A program made the translations under genes and the position numbers. The notes under the pieces were generated by a model. That model searched no databases, was not told the DNA's origin, and saw nothing but the letters and a program-made list of their open reading frames with translations. Below, piece after piece: positions 35,401-50,100 of a stretch of DNA of 64,000 bases (within the stretch, counting starts at the first letter, position 1; each line of letters begins with the position of its first letter). The stretch is from Parelaphostrongylus tenuis (lineage: Eukaryota > Nematoda > Chromadorea > Rhabditida > Metastrongylidae). The stretch covers positions 1-64,000 of the forward strand of contig JAHQIW010000348.1 of assembly GCA_019055375.1 (NCBI GenBank). The letters are read 5' to 3'.

Positions 35401-38400
35401 TCGGGAGACCCAGGGTCCCTTTCCAGTAGCCACAGGGATACTGGGATTCCTGTCAATGTTCAAGAGGAGTCAGGCTCCGTCAAATTTTGAAGCAGTGAGC
35501 TCTGCGTGCCTCTCGAGGTGTCAGAGGCATGTGAGGCATTCCGTCGAAAGGAGTCGGGGACCTAGGGCTTTCTCTAGGGACTCCACAGGTGGTGCAGACA
35601 TCCCTTCACCTTGTGAGATGAAAGACTAGACTGTATTCAAGCCACTGCAAGGAAACCCGGCCTCCTTTCGAGTCAGGGCTTCTCGGTGTATATGCCCATT
35701 GAGGCAGCAATCTCAGGGTCCCTCCCTCATACCTATTGCTGAGAGAAGCCTCCTCTTGAGGGGCTTGTGGAAAGGTGGCCTACGTCTTGAGTCTAAGCCA
35801 GGGAATCAGCTCTCATCTCGAGGCAATTTGGGGTACACGGAGCAGTCCTCGAGTTGCTCTGCTGAACTTGGTACTCCTCTAGACTTGGCCCGTTGTTCTC
35901 GGGGAACCTCTGGAGTTGCCTAAAGGGAGTCAAGCCTCAGGTCGTGTTTGATGGGGAACGGGGGATGGCTCTGGAGTCAATGCAGGGGAAGCGGGCCTCA
36001 TCTCGAGTTGATTTGGGGCCCATGGAGCTCCTTCGCGATGCTGGTGTGACCTCAGGGTCCCTCTCTACTTGTGACAGTGTTTTTGCGGACTGTCTCGACA
36101 TCCATCAAGCAAGTCGAGGCTCCTGACATGTTTCAGGGGGCTCACGGAATTGCTCTGCATGCAGTGCAGGGGAATCGGGCCTCATCTCGCTTGGAGGGGG
36201 AAGTCTCATGGTTTTTCTCGAGTTGCGGCGGGGACCTGGGGTACATTCTCGACTTACGGCGGGGATGGCCCTTCAACCCTCGTGTTTGTTCAACGAAGTC
36301 AGGACTCCTGTCGAGTTACGAGGGACACCTCAGGAGTCTCTTCGAGGCTTGGCAGGGCAAAAGGGACGCTTCTCGAGGTGAGTCGGGAGACCCAGGGTCC
36401 CTTTCCAGTAGCCACAGGGATACTGGGATTCCTGTCAATGTTCAAGAGGAGTCAGGCTCCGTCAAATTTTGAAGCAGTGAGCTCTGCGTGCCTCTCGAGG
36501 TGTCAGAGGCATGTGAGGCATTCCGTCGAAAGGAGTCGGGGACCTAGGGCTTTCTCTAGGGACTCCACAGGTGGTGCAGACATCCCTTCACCTTGTGAGA
36601 TGAAAGACTAGACTGTATTCAAGCCACTGCAAGGAAACCCGGCCTCCTTTCGAGTCAGGGCTTCTCGGTGTATATGCCCATTGAGGCAGCAATCTCAGGG
36701 TCCCTCCCTCATACCTATTGCTGAGAGAAGCCTCCTCTTGAGGGGCTTGTGGAAAGGTGGCCTACGTCTTGAGTCTAAGCCAGGGAATCAGCTCTCATCT
36801 CGAGGCAATTTGGGGTACACGGAGCAGTCCTCGAGTTGCTCTGCTGAACTTGGTACTCCTCTAGACTTGGCCCGTTGTTCTCGGGGAACCTCTGGAGTTG
36901 CCTAAAGGGAGTCAAGCCTCAGGTCGTGTTTGATGGGGAACGGGGGATGGCTCTGGAGTCAATGCAGGGGAAGCGGGCCTCATCTCGAGTTGATTTGGGG
37001 CCCATGGAGCTCCTTCGCGATGCTGGTGTGACCTCAGGGTCCCTCTCTACTTGTGACAGTGTTTTTGCGGACTGTCTCGACATCCATCAAGCAAGTCGAG
37101 GCTCCTGACATGTTTCAGGGGGCTCACGGAATTGCTCTGCATGCAGTGCAGGGGAATCGGGCCTCATCTCGCTTGGAGGGGGAAGTCTCATGGTTTTTCT
37201 CGAGTTGCGGCGGGGACCTGGGGTACATTCTCGACTTACGGCGGGGATGGCCCTTCAACCCTCGTGTTTGTTCAACGAAGTCAGGACTCCTGTCGAGTTA
37301 CGAGGGACACCTCAGGAGTCTCTTCGAGGCTTGGCAGGGCAAAAGGGACGCTTCTCGAGGTGAGTCGGGAGACCCAGGGTCCCTTTCCAGTAGCCACAGG
37401 GATACTGGGATTCCTGTCAATGTTCAAGAGGAGTCAGGCTCCGTCAAATTTTGAAGCAGTGAGCTCTGCGTGCCTCTCGAGGTGTCAGAGGCATGTGAGG
37501 CATTCCGTCGAAAGGAGTCGGGGACCTAGGGCTTTCTCTAGGGACTCCACAGGTGGTGCAGACATCCCTTCACCTTGTGAGATGAAAGACTAGACTGTAT
37601 TCAAGCCACTGCAAGGAAACCCGGCCTCCTTTCGAGTCAGGGCTTCTCGGTGTATATGCCCATTGAGGCAGCAATCTCAGGGTCCCTCCCTCATACCTAT
37701 TGCTGAGAGAAGCCTCCTCTTGAGGGGCTTGTGGAAAGGTGGCCTACGTCTTGAGTCTAAGCCAGGGAATCAGCTCTCATCTCGAGGCAATTTGGGGTAC
37801 ACGGAGCAGTCCTCGAGTTGCTCTGCTGAACTTGGTACTCCTCTAGACTTGGCCCGTTGTTCTCGGGGAACCTCTGGAGTTGCCTAAAGGGAGTCAAGCC
37901 TCAGGTCGTGTTTGATGGGGAACGGGGGATGGCTCTGGAGTCAATGCAGGGGAAGCGGGCCTCATCTCGAGTTGATTTGGGGCCCATGGAGCTCCTTCGC
38001 GATGCTGGTGTGACCTCAGGGTCCCTCTCTACTTGTGACAGTGTTTTTGCGGACTGTCTCGACATCCATCAAGCAAGTCGAGGCTCCTGACATGTTTCAG
38101 GGGGCTCACGGAATTGCTCTGCATGCAGTGCAGGGGAATCGGGCCTCATCTCGCTTGGAGGGGGAAGTCTCATGGTTTTTCTCGAGTTGCGGCGGGGACC
38201 TGGGGTACATTCTCGACTTACGGCGGGGATGGCCCTTCAACCCTCGTGTTTGTTCAACGAAGTCAGGACTCCTGTCGAGTTACGAGGGACACCTCAGGAG
38301 TCTCTTCGAGGCTTGGCAGGGCAAAAGGGACGCTTCTCGAGGTGAGTCGGGAGACCCAGGGTCCCTTTCCAGTAGCCACAGGGATACTGGGATTCCTGTC

Positions 38401-41400
38401 AATGTTCAAGAGGAGTCAGGCTCCGTCAAATTTTGAAGCAGTGAGCTCTGCGTGCCTCTCGAGGTGTCAGAGGCATGTGAGGCATTCCGTCGAAAGGAGT
38501 CGGGGACCTAGGGCTTTCTCTAGGGACTCCACAGGTGGTGCAGACATCCCTTCACCTTGTGAGATGAAAGACTAGACTGTATTCAAGCCACTGCAAGGAA
38601 ACCCGGCCTCCTTTCGAGTCAGGGCTTCTCGGTGTATATGCCCATTGAGGCAGCAATCTCAGGGTCCCTCCCTCATACCTATTGCTGAGAGAAGCCTCCT
38701 CTTGAGGGGCTTGTGGAAAGGTGGCCTACGTCTTGAGTCTAAGCCAGGGAATCAGCTCTCATCTCGAGGCAATTTGGGGTACACGGAGCAGTCCTCGAGT
38801 TGCTCTGCTGAACTTGGTACTCCTCTAGACTTGGCCCGTTGTTCTCGGGGAACCTCTGGAGTTGCCTAAAGGGAGTCAAGCCTCAGGTCGTGTTTGATGG
38901 GGAACGGGGGATGGCTCTGGAGTCAATGCAGGGGAAGCGGGCCTCATCTCGAGTTGATTTGGGGCCCATGGAGCTCCTTCGCGATGCTGGTGTGACCTCA
39001 GGGTCCCTCTCTACTTGTGACAGTGTTTTTGCGGACTGTCTCGACATCCATCAAGCAAGTCGAGGCTCCTGACATGTTTCAGGGGGCTCACGGAATTGCT
39101 CTGCATGCAGTGCAGGGGAATCGGGCCTCATCTCGCTTGGAGGGGGAAGTCTCATGGTTTTTCTCGAGTTGCGGCGGGGACCTGGGGTACATTCTCGACT
39201 TACGGCGGGGATGGCCCTTCAACCCTCGTGTTTGTTCAACGAAGTCAGGACTCCTGTCGAGTTACGAGGGACACCTCAGGAGTCTCTTCGAGGCTTGGCA
39301 GGGCAAAAGGGACGCTTCTCGAGGTGAGTCGGGAGACCCAGGGTCCCTTTCCAGTAGCCACAGGGATACTGGGATTCCTGTCAATGTTCAAGAGGAGTCA
39401 GGCTCCGTCAAATTTTGAAGCAGTGAGCTCTGCGTGCCTCTCGAGGTGTCAGAGGCATGTGAGGCATTCCGTCGAAAGGAGTCGGGGACCTAGGGCTTTC
39501 TCTAGGGACTCCACAGGTGGTGCAGACATCCCTTCACCTTGTGAGATGAAAGACTAGACTGTATTCAAGCCACTGCAAGGAAACCCGGCCTCCTTTCGAG
39601 TCAGGGCTTCTCGGTGTATATGCCCATTGAGGCAGCAATCTCAGGGTCCCTCCCTCATACCTATTGCTGAGAGAAGCCTCCTCTTGAGGGGCTTGTGGAA
39701 AGGTGGCCTACGTCTTGAGTCTAAGCCAGGGAATCAGCTCTCATCTCGAGGCAATTTGGGGTACACGGAGCAGTCCTCGAGTTGCTCTGCTGAACTTGGT
39801 ACTCCTCTAGACTTGGCCCGTTGTTCTCGGGGAACCTCTGGAGTTGCCTAAAGGGAGTCAAGCCTCAGGTCGTGTTTGATGGGGAACGGGGGATGGCTCT
39901 GGAGTCAATGCAGGGGAAGCGGGCCTCATCTCGAGTTGATTTGGGGCCCATGGAGCTCCTTCGCGATGCTGGTGTGACCTCAGGGTCCCTCTCTACTTGT
40001 GACAGTGTTTTTGCGGACTGTCTCGACATCCATCAAGCAAGTCGAGGCTCCTGACATGTTTCAGGGGGCTCACGGAATTGCTCTGCATGCAGTGCAGGGG
40101 AATCGGGCCTCATCTCGCTTGGAGGGGGAAGTCTCATGGTTTTTCTCGAGTTGCGGCGGGGACCTGGGGTACATTCTCGACTTACGGCGGGGATGGCCCT
40201 TCAACCCTCGTGTTTGTTCAACGAAGTCAGGACTCCTGTCGAGTTACGAGGGACACCTCAGGAGTCTCTTCGAGGCTTGGCAGGGCAAAAGGGACGCTTC
40301 TCGAGGTGAGTCGGGAGACCCAGGGTCCCTTTCCAGTAGCCACAGGGATACTGGGATTCCTGTCAATGTTCAAGAGGAGTCAGGCTCCGTCAAATTTTGA
40401 AGCAGTGAGCTCTGCGTGCCTCTCGAGGTGTCAGAGGCATGTGAGGCATTCCGTCGAAAGGAGTCGGGGACCTAGGGCTTTCTCTAGGGACTCCACAGGT
40501 GGTGCAGACATCCCTTCACCTTGTGAGATGAAAGACTAGACTGTATTCAAGCCACTGCAAGGAAACCCGGCCTCCTTTCGAGTCAGGGCTTCTCGGTGTA
40601 TATGCCCATTGAGGCAGCAATCTCAGGGTCCCTCCCTCATACCTATTGCTGAGAGAAGCCTCCTCTTGAGGGGCTTGTGGAAAGGTGGCCTACGTCTTGA
40701 GTCTAAGCCAGGGAATCAGCTCTCATCTCGAGGCAATTTGGGGTACACGGAGCAGTCCTCGAGTTGCTCTGCTGAACTTGGTACTCCTCTAGACTTGGCC
40801 CGTTGTTCTCGGGGAACCTCTGGAGTTGCCTAAAGGGAGTCAAGCCTCAGGTCGTGTTTGATGGGGAACGGGGGATGGCTCTGGAGTCAATGCAGGGGAA
40901 GCGGGCCTCATCTCGAGTTGATTTGGGGCCCATGGAGCTCCTTCGCGATGCTGGTGTGACCTCAGGGTCCCTCTCTACTTGTGACAGTGTTTTTGCGGAC
41001 TGTCTCGACATCCATCAAGCAAGTCGAGGCTCCTGACATGTTTCAGGGGGCTCACGGAATTGCTCTGCATGCAGTGCAGGGGAATCGGGCCTCATCTCGC
41101 TTGGAGGGGGAAGTCTCATGGTTTTTCTCGAGTTGCGGCGGGGACCTGGGGTACATTCTCGACTTACGGCGGGGATGGCCCTTCAACCCTCGTGTTTGTT
41201 CAACGAAGTCAGGACTCCTGTCGAGTTACGAGGGACACCTCAGGAGTCTCTTCGAGGCTTGGCAGGGCAAAAGGGACGCTTCTCGAGGTGAGTCGGGAGA
41301 CCCAGGGTCCCTTTCCAGTAGCCACAGGGATACTGGGATTCCTGTCAATGTTCAAGAGGAGTCAGGCTCCGTCAAATTTTGAAGCAGTGAGCTCTGCGTG

Positions 41401-44400
41401 CCTCTCGAGGTGTCAGAGGCATGTGAGGCATTCCGTCGAAAGGAGTCGGGGACCTAGGGCTTTCTCTAGGGACTCCACAGGTGGTGCAGACATCCCTTCA
41501 CCTTGTGAGATGAAAGACTAGACTGTATTCAAGCCACTGCAAGGAAACCCGGCCTCCTTTCGAGTCAGGGCTTCTCGGTGTATATGCCCATTGAGGCAGC
41601 AATCTCAGGGTCCCTCCCTCATACCTATTGCTGAGAGAAGCCTCCTCTTGAGGGGCTTGTGGAAAGGTGGCCTACGTCTTGAGTCTAAGCCAGGGAATCA
41701 GCTCTCATCTCGAGGCAATTTGGGGTACACGGAGCAGTCCTCGAGTTGCTCTGCTGAACTTGGTACTCCTCTAGACTTGGCCCGTTGTTCTCGGGGAACC
41801 TCTGGAGTTGCCTAAAGGGAGTCAAGCCTCAGGTCGTGTTTGATGGGGAACGGGGGATGGCTCTGGAGTCAATGCAGGGGAAGCGGGCCTCATCTCGAGT
41901 TGATTTGGGGCCCATGGAGCTCCTTCGCGATGCTGGTGTGACCTCAGGGTCCCTCTCTACTTGTGACAGTGTTTTTGCGGACTGTCTCGACATCCATCAA
42001 GCAAGTCGAGGCTCCTGACATGTTTCAGGGGGCTCACGGAATTGCTCTGCATGCAGTGCAGGGGAATCGGGCCTCATCTCGCTTGGAGGGGGAAGTCTCA
42101 TGGTTTTTCTCGAGTTGCGGCGGGGACCTGGGGTACATTCTCGACTTACGGCGGGGATGGCCCTTCAACCCTCGTGTTTGTTCAACGAAGTCAGGACTCC
42201 TGTCGAGTTACGAGGGACACCTCAGGAGTCTCTTCGAGGCTTGGCAGGGCAAAAGGGACGCTTCTCGAGGTGAGTCGGGAGACCCAGGGTCCCTTTCCAG
42301 TAGCCACAGGGATACTGGGATTCCTGTCAATGTTCAAGAGGAGTCAGGCTCCGTCAAATTTTGAAGCAGTGAGCTCTGCGTGCCTCTCGAGGTGTCAGAG
42401 GCATGTGAGGCATTCCGTCGAAAGGAGTCGGGGACCTAGGGCTTTCTCTAGGGACTCCACAGGTGGTGCAGACATCCCTTCACCTTGTGAGATGAAAGAC
42501 TAGACTGTATTCAAGCCACTGCAAGGAAACCCGGCCTCCTTTCGAGTCAGGGCTTCTCGGTGTATATGCCCATTGAGGCAGCAATCTCAGGGTCCCTCCC
42601 TCATACCTATTGCTGAGAGAAGCCTCCTCTTGAGGGGCTTGTGGAAAGGTGGCCTACGTCTTGAGTCTAAGCCAGGGAATCAGCTCTCATCTCGAGGCAA
42701 TTTGGGGTACACGGAGCAGTCCTCGAGTTGCTCTGCTGAACTTGGTACTCCTCTAGACTTGGCCCGTTGTTCTCGGGGAACCTCTGGAGTTGCCTAAAGG
42801 GAGTCAAGCCTCAGGTCGTGTTTGATGGGGAACGGGGGATGGCTCTGGAGTCAATGCAGGGGAAGCGGGCCTCATCTCGAGTTGATTTGGGGCCCATGGA
42901 GCTCCTTCGCGATGCTGGTGTGACCTCAGGGTCCCTCTCTACTTGTGACAGTGTTTTTGCGGACTGTCTCGACATCCATCAAGCAAGTCGAGGCTCCTGA
43001 CATGTTTCAGGGGGCTCACGGAATTGCTCTGCATGCAGTGCAGGGGAATCGGGCCTCATCTCGCTTGGAGGGGGAAGTCTCATGGTTTTTCTCGAGTTGC
43101 GGCGGGGACCTGGGGTACATTCTCGACTTACGGCGGGGATGGCCCTTCAACCCTCGTGTTTGTTCAACGAAGTCAGGACTCCTGTCGAGTTACGAGGGAC
43201 ACCTCAGGAGTCTCTTCGAGGCTTGGCAGGGCAAAAGGGACGCTTCTCGAGGTGAGTCGGGAGACCCAGGGTCCCTTTCCAGTAGCCACAGGGATACTGG
43301 GATTCCTGTCAATGTTCAAGAGGAGTCAGGCTCCGTCAAATTTTGAAGCAGTGAGCTCTGCGTGCCTCTCGAGGTGTCAGAGGCATGTGAGGCATTCCGT
43401 CGAAAGGAGTCGGGGACCTAGGGCTTTCTCTAGGGACTCCACAGGTGGTGCAGACATCCCTTCACCTTGTGAGATGAAAGACTAGACTGTATTCAAGCCA
43501 CTGCAAGGAAACCCGGCCTCCTTTCGAGTCAGGGCTTCTCGGTGTATATGCCCATTGAGGCAGCAATCTCAGGGTCCCTCCCTCATACCTATTGCTGAGA
43601 GAAGCCTCCTCTTGAGGGGCTTGTGGAAAGGTGGCCTACGTCTTGAGTCTAAGCCAGGGAATCAGCTCTCATCTCGAGGCAATTTGGGGTACACGGAGCA
43701 GTCCTCGAGTTGCTCTGCTGAACTTGGTACTCCTCTAGACTTGGCCCGTTGTTCTCGGGGAACCTCTGGAGTTGCCTAAAGGGAGTCAAGCCTCAGGTCG
43801 TGTTTGATGGGGAACGGGGGATGGCTCTGGAGTCAATGCAGGGGAAGCGGGCCTCATCTCGAGTTGATTTGGGGCCCATGGAGCTCCTTCGCGATGCTGG
43901 TGTGACCTCAGGGTCCCTCTCTACTTGTGACAGTGTTTTTGCGGACTGTCTCGACATCCATCAAGCAAGTCGAGGCTCCTGACATGTTTCAGGGGGCTCA
44001 CGGAATTGCTCTGCATGCAGTGCAGGGGAATCGGGCCTCATCTCGCTTGGAGGGGGAAGTCTCATGGTTTTTCTCGAGTTGCGGCGGGGACCTGGGGTAC
44101 ATTCTCGACTTACGGCGGGGATGGCCCTTCAACCCTCGTGTTTGTTCAACGAAGTCAGGACTCCTGTCGAGTTACGAGGGACACCTCAGGAGTCTCTTCG
44201 AGGCTTGGCAGGGCAAAAGGGACGCTTCTCGAGGTGAGTCGGGAGACCCAGGGTCCCTTTCCAGTAGCCACAGGGATACTGGGATTCCTGTCAATGTTCA
44301 AGAGGAGTCAGGCTCCGTCAAATTTTGAAGCAGTGAGCTCTGCGTGCCTCTCGAGGTGTCAGAGGCATGTGAGGCATTCCGTCGAAAGGAGTCGGGGACC

Positions 44401-46149
44401 TAGGGCTTTCTCTAGGGACTCCACAGGTGGTGCAGACATCCCTTCACCTTGTGAGATGAAAGACTAGACTGTATTCAAGCCACTGCAAGGAAACCCGGCC
44501 TCCTTTCGAGTCAGGGCTTCTCGGTGTATATGCCCATTGAGGCAGCAATCTCAGGGTCCCTCCCTCATACCTATTGCTGAGAGAAGCCTCCTCTTGAGGG
44601 GCTTGTGGAAAGGTGGCCTACGTCTTGAGTCTAAGCCAGGGAATCAGCTCTCATCTCGAGGCAATTTGGGGTACACGGAGCAGTCCTCGAGTTGCTCTGC
44701 TGAACTTGGTACTCCTCTAGACTTGGCCCGTTGTTCTCGGGGAACCTCTGGAGTTGCCTAAAGGGAGTCAAGCCTCAGGTCGTGTTTGATGGGGAACGGG
44801 GGATGGCTCTGGAGTCAATGCAGGGGAAGCGGGCCTCATCTCGAGTTGATTTGGGGCCCATGGAGCTCCTTCGCGATGCTGGTGTGACCTCAGGGTCCCT
44901 CTCTACTTGTGACAGTGTTTTTGCGGACTGTCTCGACATCCATCAAGCAAGTCGAGGCTCCTGACATGTTTCAGGGGGCTCACGGAATTGCTCTGCATGC
45001 AGTGCAGGGGAATCGGGCCTCATCTCGCTTGGAGGGGGAAGTCTCATGGTTTTTCTCGAGTTGCGGCGGGGACCTGGGGTACATTCTCGACTTACGGCGG
45101 GGATGGCCCTTCAACCCTCGTGTTTGTTCAACGAAGTCAGGACTCCTGTCGAGTTACGAGGGACACCTCAGGAGTCTCTTCGAGGCTTGGCAGGGCAAAA
45201 GGGACGCTTCTCGAGGTGAGTCGGGAGACCCAGGGTCCCTTTCCAGTAGCCACAGGGATACTGGGATTCCTGTCAATGTTCAAGAGGAGTCAGGCTCCGT
45301 CAAATTTTGAAGCAGTGAGCTCTGCGTGCCTCTCGAGGTGTCAGAGGCATGTGAGGCATTCCGTCGAAAGGAGTCGGGGACCTAGGGCTTTCTCTAGGGA
45401 CTCCACAGGTGGTGCAGACATCCCTTCACCTTGTGAGATGAAAGACTAGACTGTATTCAAGCCACTGCAAGGAAACCCGGCCTCCTTTCGAGTCAGGGCT
45501 TCTCGGTGTATATGCCCATTGAGGCAGCAATCTCAGGGTCCCTCCCTCATACCTATTGCTGAGAGAAGCCTCCTCTTGAGGGGCTTGTGGAAAGGTGGCC
45601 TACGTCTTGAGTCTAAGCCAGGGAATCAGCTCTCATCTCGAGGCAATTTGGGGTACACGGAGCAGTCCTCGAGTTGCTCTGCTGAACTTGGTACTCCTCT
45701 AGACTTGGCCCGTTGTTCTCGGGGAACCTCTGGAGTTGCCTAAAGGGAGTCAAGCCTCAGGTCGTGTTTGATGGGGAACGGGGGATGGCTCTGGAGTCAA
45801 TGCAGGGGAAGCGGGCCTCATCTCGAGTTGATTTGGGGCCCATGGAGCTCCTTCGCGATGCTGGTGTGACCTCAGGGTCCCTCTCTACTTGTGACAGTGT
45901 TTTTGCGGACTGTCTCGACATCCATCAAGCAAGTCGAGGCTCCTGACATGTTTCAGGGGGCTCACGGAATTGCTCTGCATGCAGTGCAGGGGAATCGGGC
46001 CTCATCTCGCTTGGAGGGGGAAGTCTCATGGTTTTTCTCGAGTTGCGGCGGGGACCTGGGGTACATTCTCGACTTACGGCGGGGATGGCCCTTCAACCCT
46101 CGTGTTTGTTCAACGAAGTCAGGACTCCTGTCGAGTTACGAGGGACACC
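32402..46149 (+). repeat. Homogeneous block B: consensus monomers M34-M47
   Basis: Fourteen consecutive copies with exact 982-bp spacing and consensus alleles at every diagnostic site. Including the flanks, no variant is seen from 31583 to about 46710, roughly 15.1 kb. Single silent differences could have been missed by eye. No gene, insertion or orientation change is present. Confidence 0.88.
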
Positions 46150-47130
46150 TCAGGAGTCTCTTCGAGGCTTGGCAGGGCAAAAGGGACGCTTCTCGAGGTG
46201 AGTCGGGAGACCCAGGGTCCCTTTCCAGTAGCCACAGGGATACTGGGATTCCTGTCAATGTTCAAGAGGAGTCAGGCTCCGTCAAATTTTGAAGCAGTGA
46301 GCTCTGCGTGCCTCTCGAGGTGTCAGAGGCATGTGAGGCATTCCGTCGAAAGGAGTCGGGGACCTAGGGCTTTCTCTAGGGACTCCACAGGTGGTGCAGA
46401 CATCCCTTCACCTTGTGAGATGAAAGACTAGACTGTATTCAAGCCACTGCAAGGAAACCCGGCCTCCTTTCGAGTCAGGGCTTCTCGGTGTATATGCCCA
46501 TTGAGGCAGCAATCTCAGGGTCCCTCCCTCATACCTATTGCTGAGAGAAGCCTCCTCTTGAGGGGCTTGTGGAAAGGTGGCCTACGTCTTGAGTCTAAGC
46601 CAGGGAATCAGCTCTCATCTCGAGGCAATTTGGGGTACACGGAGCAGTCCTCGAGTTGCTCTGCTGAACTTGGTACTCCTCTAGACTTGGCCCGTTGTTC
46701 TCGGGGAACCTTGGAGTTGCCTAAAGGGAGTCAAGCCTCAGGTCGTGTTTGATGGGGAACGGGGGATGGCTCTGGAGTCAATGCAGGGGAAGCGGGCCTC
46801 ATCTCGAGTTGATTTGGGGCCCATGGAGCTCCTTCGCGATGCTGGTGTGACCTCAGGGTCCCTCTCTACTTGTGACAGTGTTTTTGCGGACTGTCTCGAC
46901 ATCCATCAAGCAAGTCGAGGCTCCTGACATGTTTCAGGGGGCTCACGGAATTGCTCTGCATGCAGTGCAGGGGAATCGGGCCTCATCTCGCTTGGAGGGG
47001 GAAGTCTCATGGTTTTTCTCGAGTTGCGGCGGGGACCTGGGGTACATTCTCGACTTACGGCGGGGATGGCCCTTCAACCCTCGTGTTTGTTCAACGAAGT
47101 CAGGACTCCTGTCGAGTTACGAGGGACACC
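46150..47130 (+). repeat. Variant monomer M48 (981 bp)
   Basis: One base is missing at about 46711 (phase 562-564, aacctctgg to aaccttgg). No other copy has this deletion. The rest is consensus. Confidence 0.88.
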
Positions 47131-50100
47131 TCAGGAGTCTCTTCGAGGCTTGGCAGGGCAAAAGGGACGCTTCTCGAGGTGAGTCGGGAGACCCAGGGTC
47201 CCTTTCCAGTAGCCACAGGGATACTGGGATTCCTGTCAATGTTCAAGAGGAGTCAGGCTCCGTCAAATTTTGAAGCAGTGAGCTCTGCGTGCCTCTCGAG
47301 GTGTCAGAGGCATGTGAGGCATTCCGTCGAAAGGAGTCGGGGACCTAGGGCTTTCTCTAGGGACTCCACAGGTGGTGCAGACATCCCTTCACCTTGTGAG
47401 ATGAAAGACTAGACTGTATTCAAGCCACTGCAAGGAAACCCGGCCTCCTTTCGAGTCAGGGCTTCTCGGTGTATATGCCCATTGAGGCAGCAATCTCAGG
47501 GTCCCTCCCTCATACCTATTGCTGAGAGAAGCCTCCTCTTGAGGGGCTTGTGGAAAGGTGGCCTACGTCTTGAGTCTAAGCCAGGGAATCAGCTCTCATC
47601 TCGAGGCAATTTGGGGTACACGGAGCAGTCCTCGAGTTGCTCTGCTGAACTTGGTACTCCTCTAGACTTGGCCCGTTGTTCTCGGGGAACCTCTGGAGTT
47701 GCCTAAAGGGAGTCAAGCCTCAGGTCGTGTTTGATGGGGAACGGGGGATGGCTCTGGAGTCAATGCAGGGGAAGCGGGCCTCATCTCGAGTTGATTTGGG
47801 GCCCATGGAGCTCCTTCGCGATGCTGGTGTGACCTCAGGGTCCCTCTCTACTTGTGACAGTGTTTTTGCGGACTGTCTCGACATCCATCAAGCAAGTCGA
47901 GGCTCCTGACATGTTTCAGGGGGCTCACGGAATTGCTCTGCATGCAGTGCAGGGGAATCGGGCCTCATCTCGCTTGGAGGGGGAAGTCTCATGGTTTTTC
48001 TCGAGTTGCGGCGGGGACCTGGGGTACATTCTCGACTTACGGCGGGGATGGCCCTTCAACCCTCGTGTTTGTTCAACGAAGTCAGGACTCCTGTCGAGTT
48101 ACGAGGGACACCTCAGGAGTCTCTTCGAGGCTTGGCAGGGCAAAAGGGACGCTTCTCGAGGTGAGTCGGGAGACCCAGGGTCCCTTTCCAGTAGCCACAG
48201 GGATACTGGGATTCCTGTCAATGTTCAAGAGGAGTCAGGCTCCGTCAAATTTTGAAGCAGTGAGCTCTGCGTGCCTCTCGAGGTGTCAGAGGCATGTGAG
48301 GCATTCCGTCGAAAGGAGTCGGGGACCTAGGGCTTTCTCTAGGGACTCCACAGGTGGTGCAGACATCCCTTCACCTTGTGAGATGAAAGACTAGACTGTA
48401 TTCAAGCCACTGCAAGGAAACCCGGCCTCCTTTCGAGTCAGGGCTTCTCGGTGTATATGCCCATTGAGGCAGCAATCTCAGGGTCCCTCCCTCATACCTA
48501 TTGCTGAGAGAAGCCTCCTCTTGAGGGGCTTGTGGAAAGGTGGCCTACGTCTTGAGTCTAAGCCAGGGAATCAGCTCTCATCTCGAGGCAATTTGGGGTA
48601 CACGGAGCAGTCCTCGAGTTGCTCTGCTGAACTTGGTACTCCTCTAGACTTGGCCCGTTGTTCTCGGGGAACCTCTGGAGTTGCCTAAAGGGAGTCAAGC
48701 CTCAGGTCGTGTTTGATGGGGAACGGGGGATGGCTCTGGAGTCAATGCAGGGGAAGCGGGCCTCATCTCGAGTTGATTTGGGGCCCATGGAGCTCCTTCG
48801 CGATGCTGGTGTGACCTCAGGGTCCCTCTCTACTTGTGACAGTGTTTTTGCGGACTGTCTCGACATCCATCAAGCAAGTCGAGGCTCCTGACATGTTTCA
48901 GGGGGCTCACGGAATTGCTCTGCATGCAGTGCAGGGGAATCGGGCCTCATCTCGCTTGGAGGGGGAAGTCTCATGGTTTTTCTCGAGTTGCGGCGGGGAC
49001 CTGGGGTACATTCTCGACTTACGGCGGGGATGGCCCTTCAACCCTCGTGTTTGTTCAACGAAGTCAGGACTCCTGTCGAGTTACGAGGGACACCTCAGGA
49101 GTCTCTTCGAGGCTTGGCAGGGCAAAAGGGACGCTTCTCGAGGTGAGTCGGGAGACCCAGGGTCCCTTTCCAGTAGCCACAGGGATACTGGGATTCCTGT
49201 CAATGTTCAAGAGGAGTCAGGCTCCGTCAAATTTTGAAGCAGTGAGCTCTGCGTGCCTCTCGAGGTGTCAGAGGCATGTGAGGCATTCCGTCGAAAGGAG
49301 TCGGGGACCTAGGGCTTTCTCTAGGGACTCCACAGGTGGTGCAGACATCCCTTCACCTTGTGAGATGAAAGACTAGACTGTATTCAAGCCACTGCAAGGA
49401 AACCCGGCCTCCTTTCGAGTCAGGGCTTCTCGGTGTATATGCCCATTGAGGCAGCAATCTCAGGGTCCCTCCCTCATACCTATTGCTGAGAGAAGCCTCC
49501 TCTTGAGGGGCTTGTGGAAAGGTGGCCTACGTCTTGAGTCTAAGCCAGGGAATCAGCTCTCATCTCGAGGCAATTTGGGGTACACGGAGCAGTCCTCGAG
49601 TTGCTCTGCTGAACTTGGTACTCCTCTAGACTTGGCCCGTTGTTCTCGGGGAACCTCTGGAGTTGCCTAAAGGGAGTCAAGCCTCAGGTCGTGTTTGATG
49701 GGGAACGGGGGATGGCTCTGGAGTCAATGCAGGGGAAGCGGGCCTCATCTCGAGTTGATTTGGGGCCCATGGAGCTCCTTCGCGATGCTGGTGTGACCTC
49801 AGGGTCCCTCTCTACTTGTGACAGTGTTTTTGCGGACTGTCTCGACATCCATCAAGCAAGTCGAGGCTCCTGACATGTTTCAGGGGGCTCACGGAATTGC
49901 TCTGCATGCAGTGCAGGGGAATCGGGCCTCATCTCGCTTGGAGGGGGAAGTCTCATGGTTTTTCTCGAGTTGCGGCGGGGACCTGGGGTACATTCTCGAC
50001 TTACGGCGGGGATGGCCCTTCAACCCTCGTGTTTGTTCAACGAAGTCAGGACTCCTGTCGAGTTACGAGGGACACCTCAGGAGTCTCTTCGAGGCTTGGC

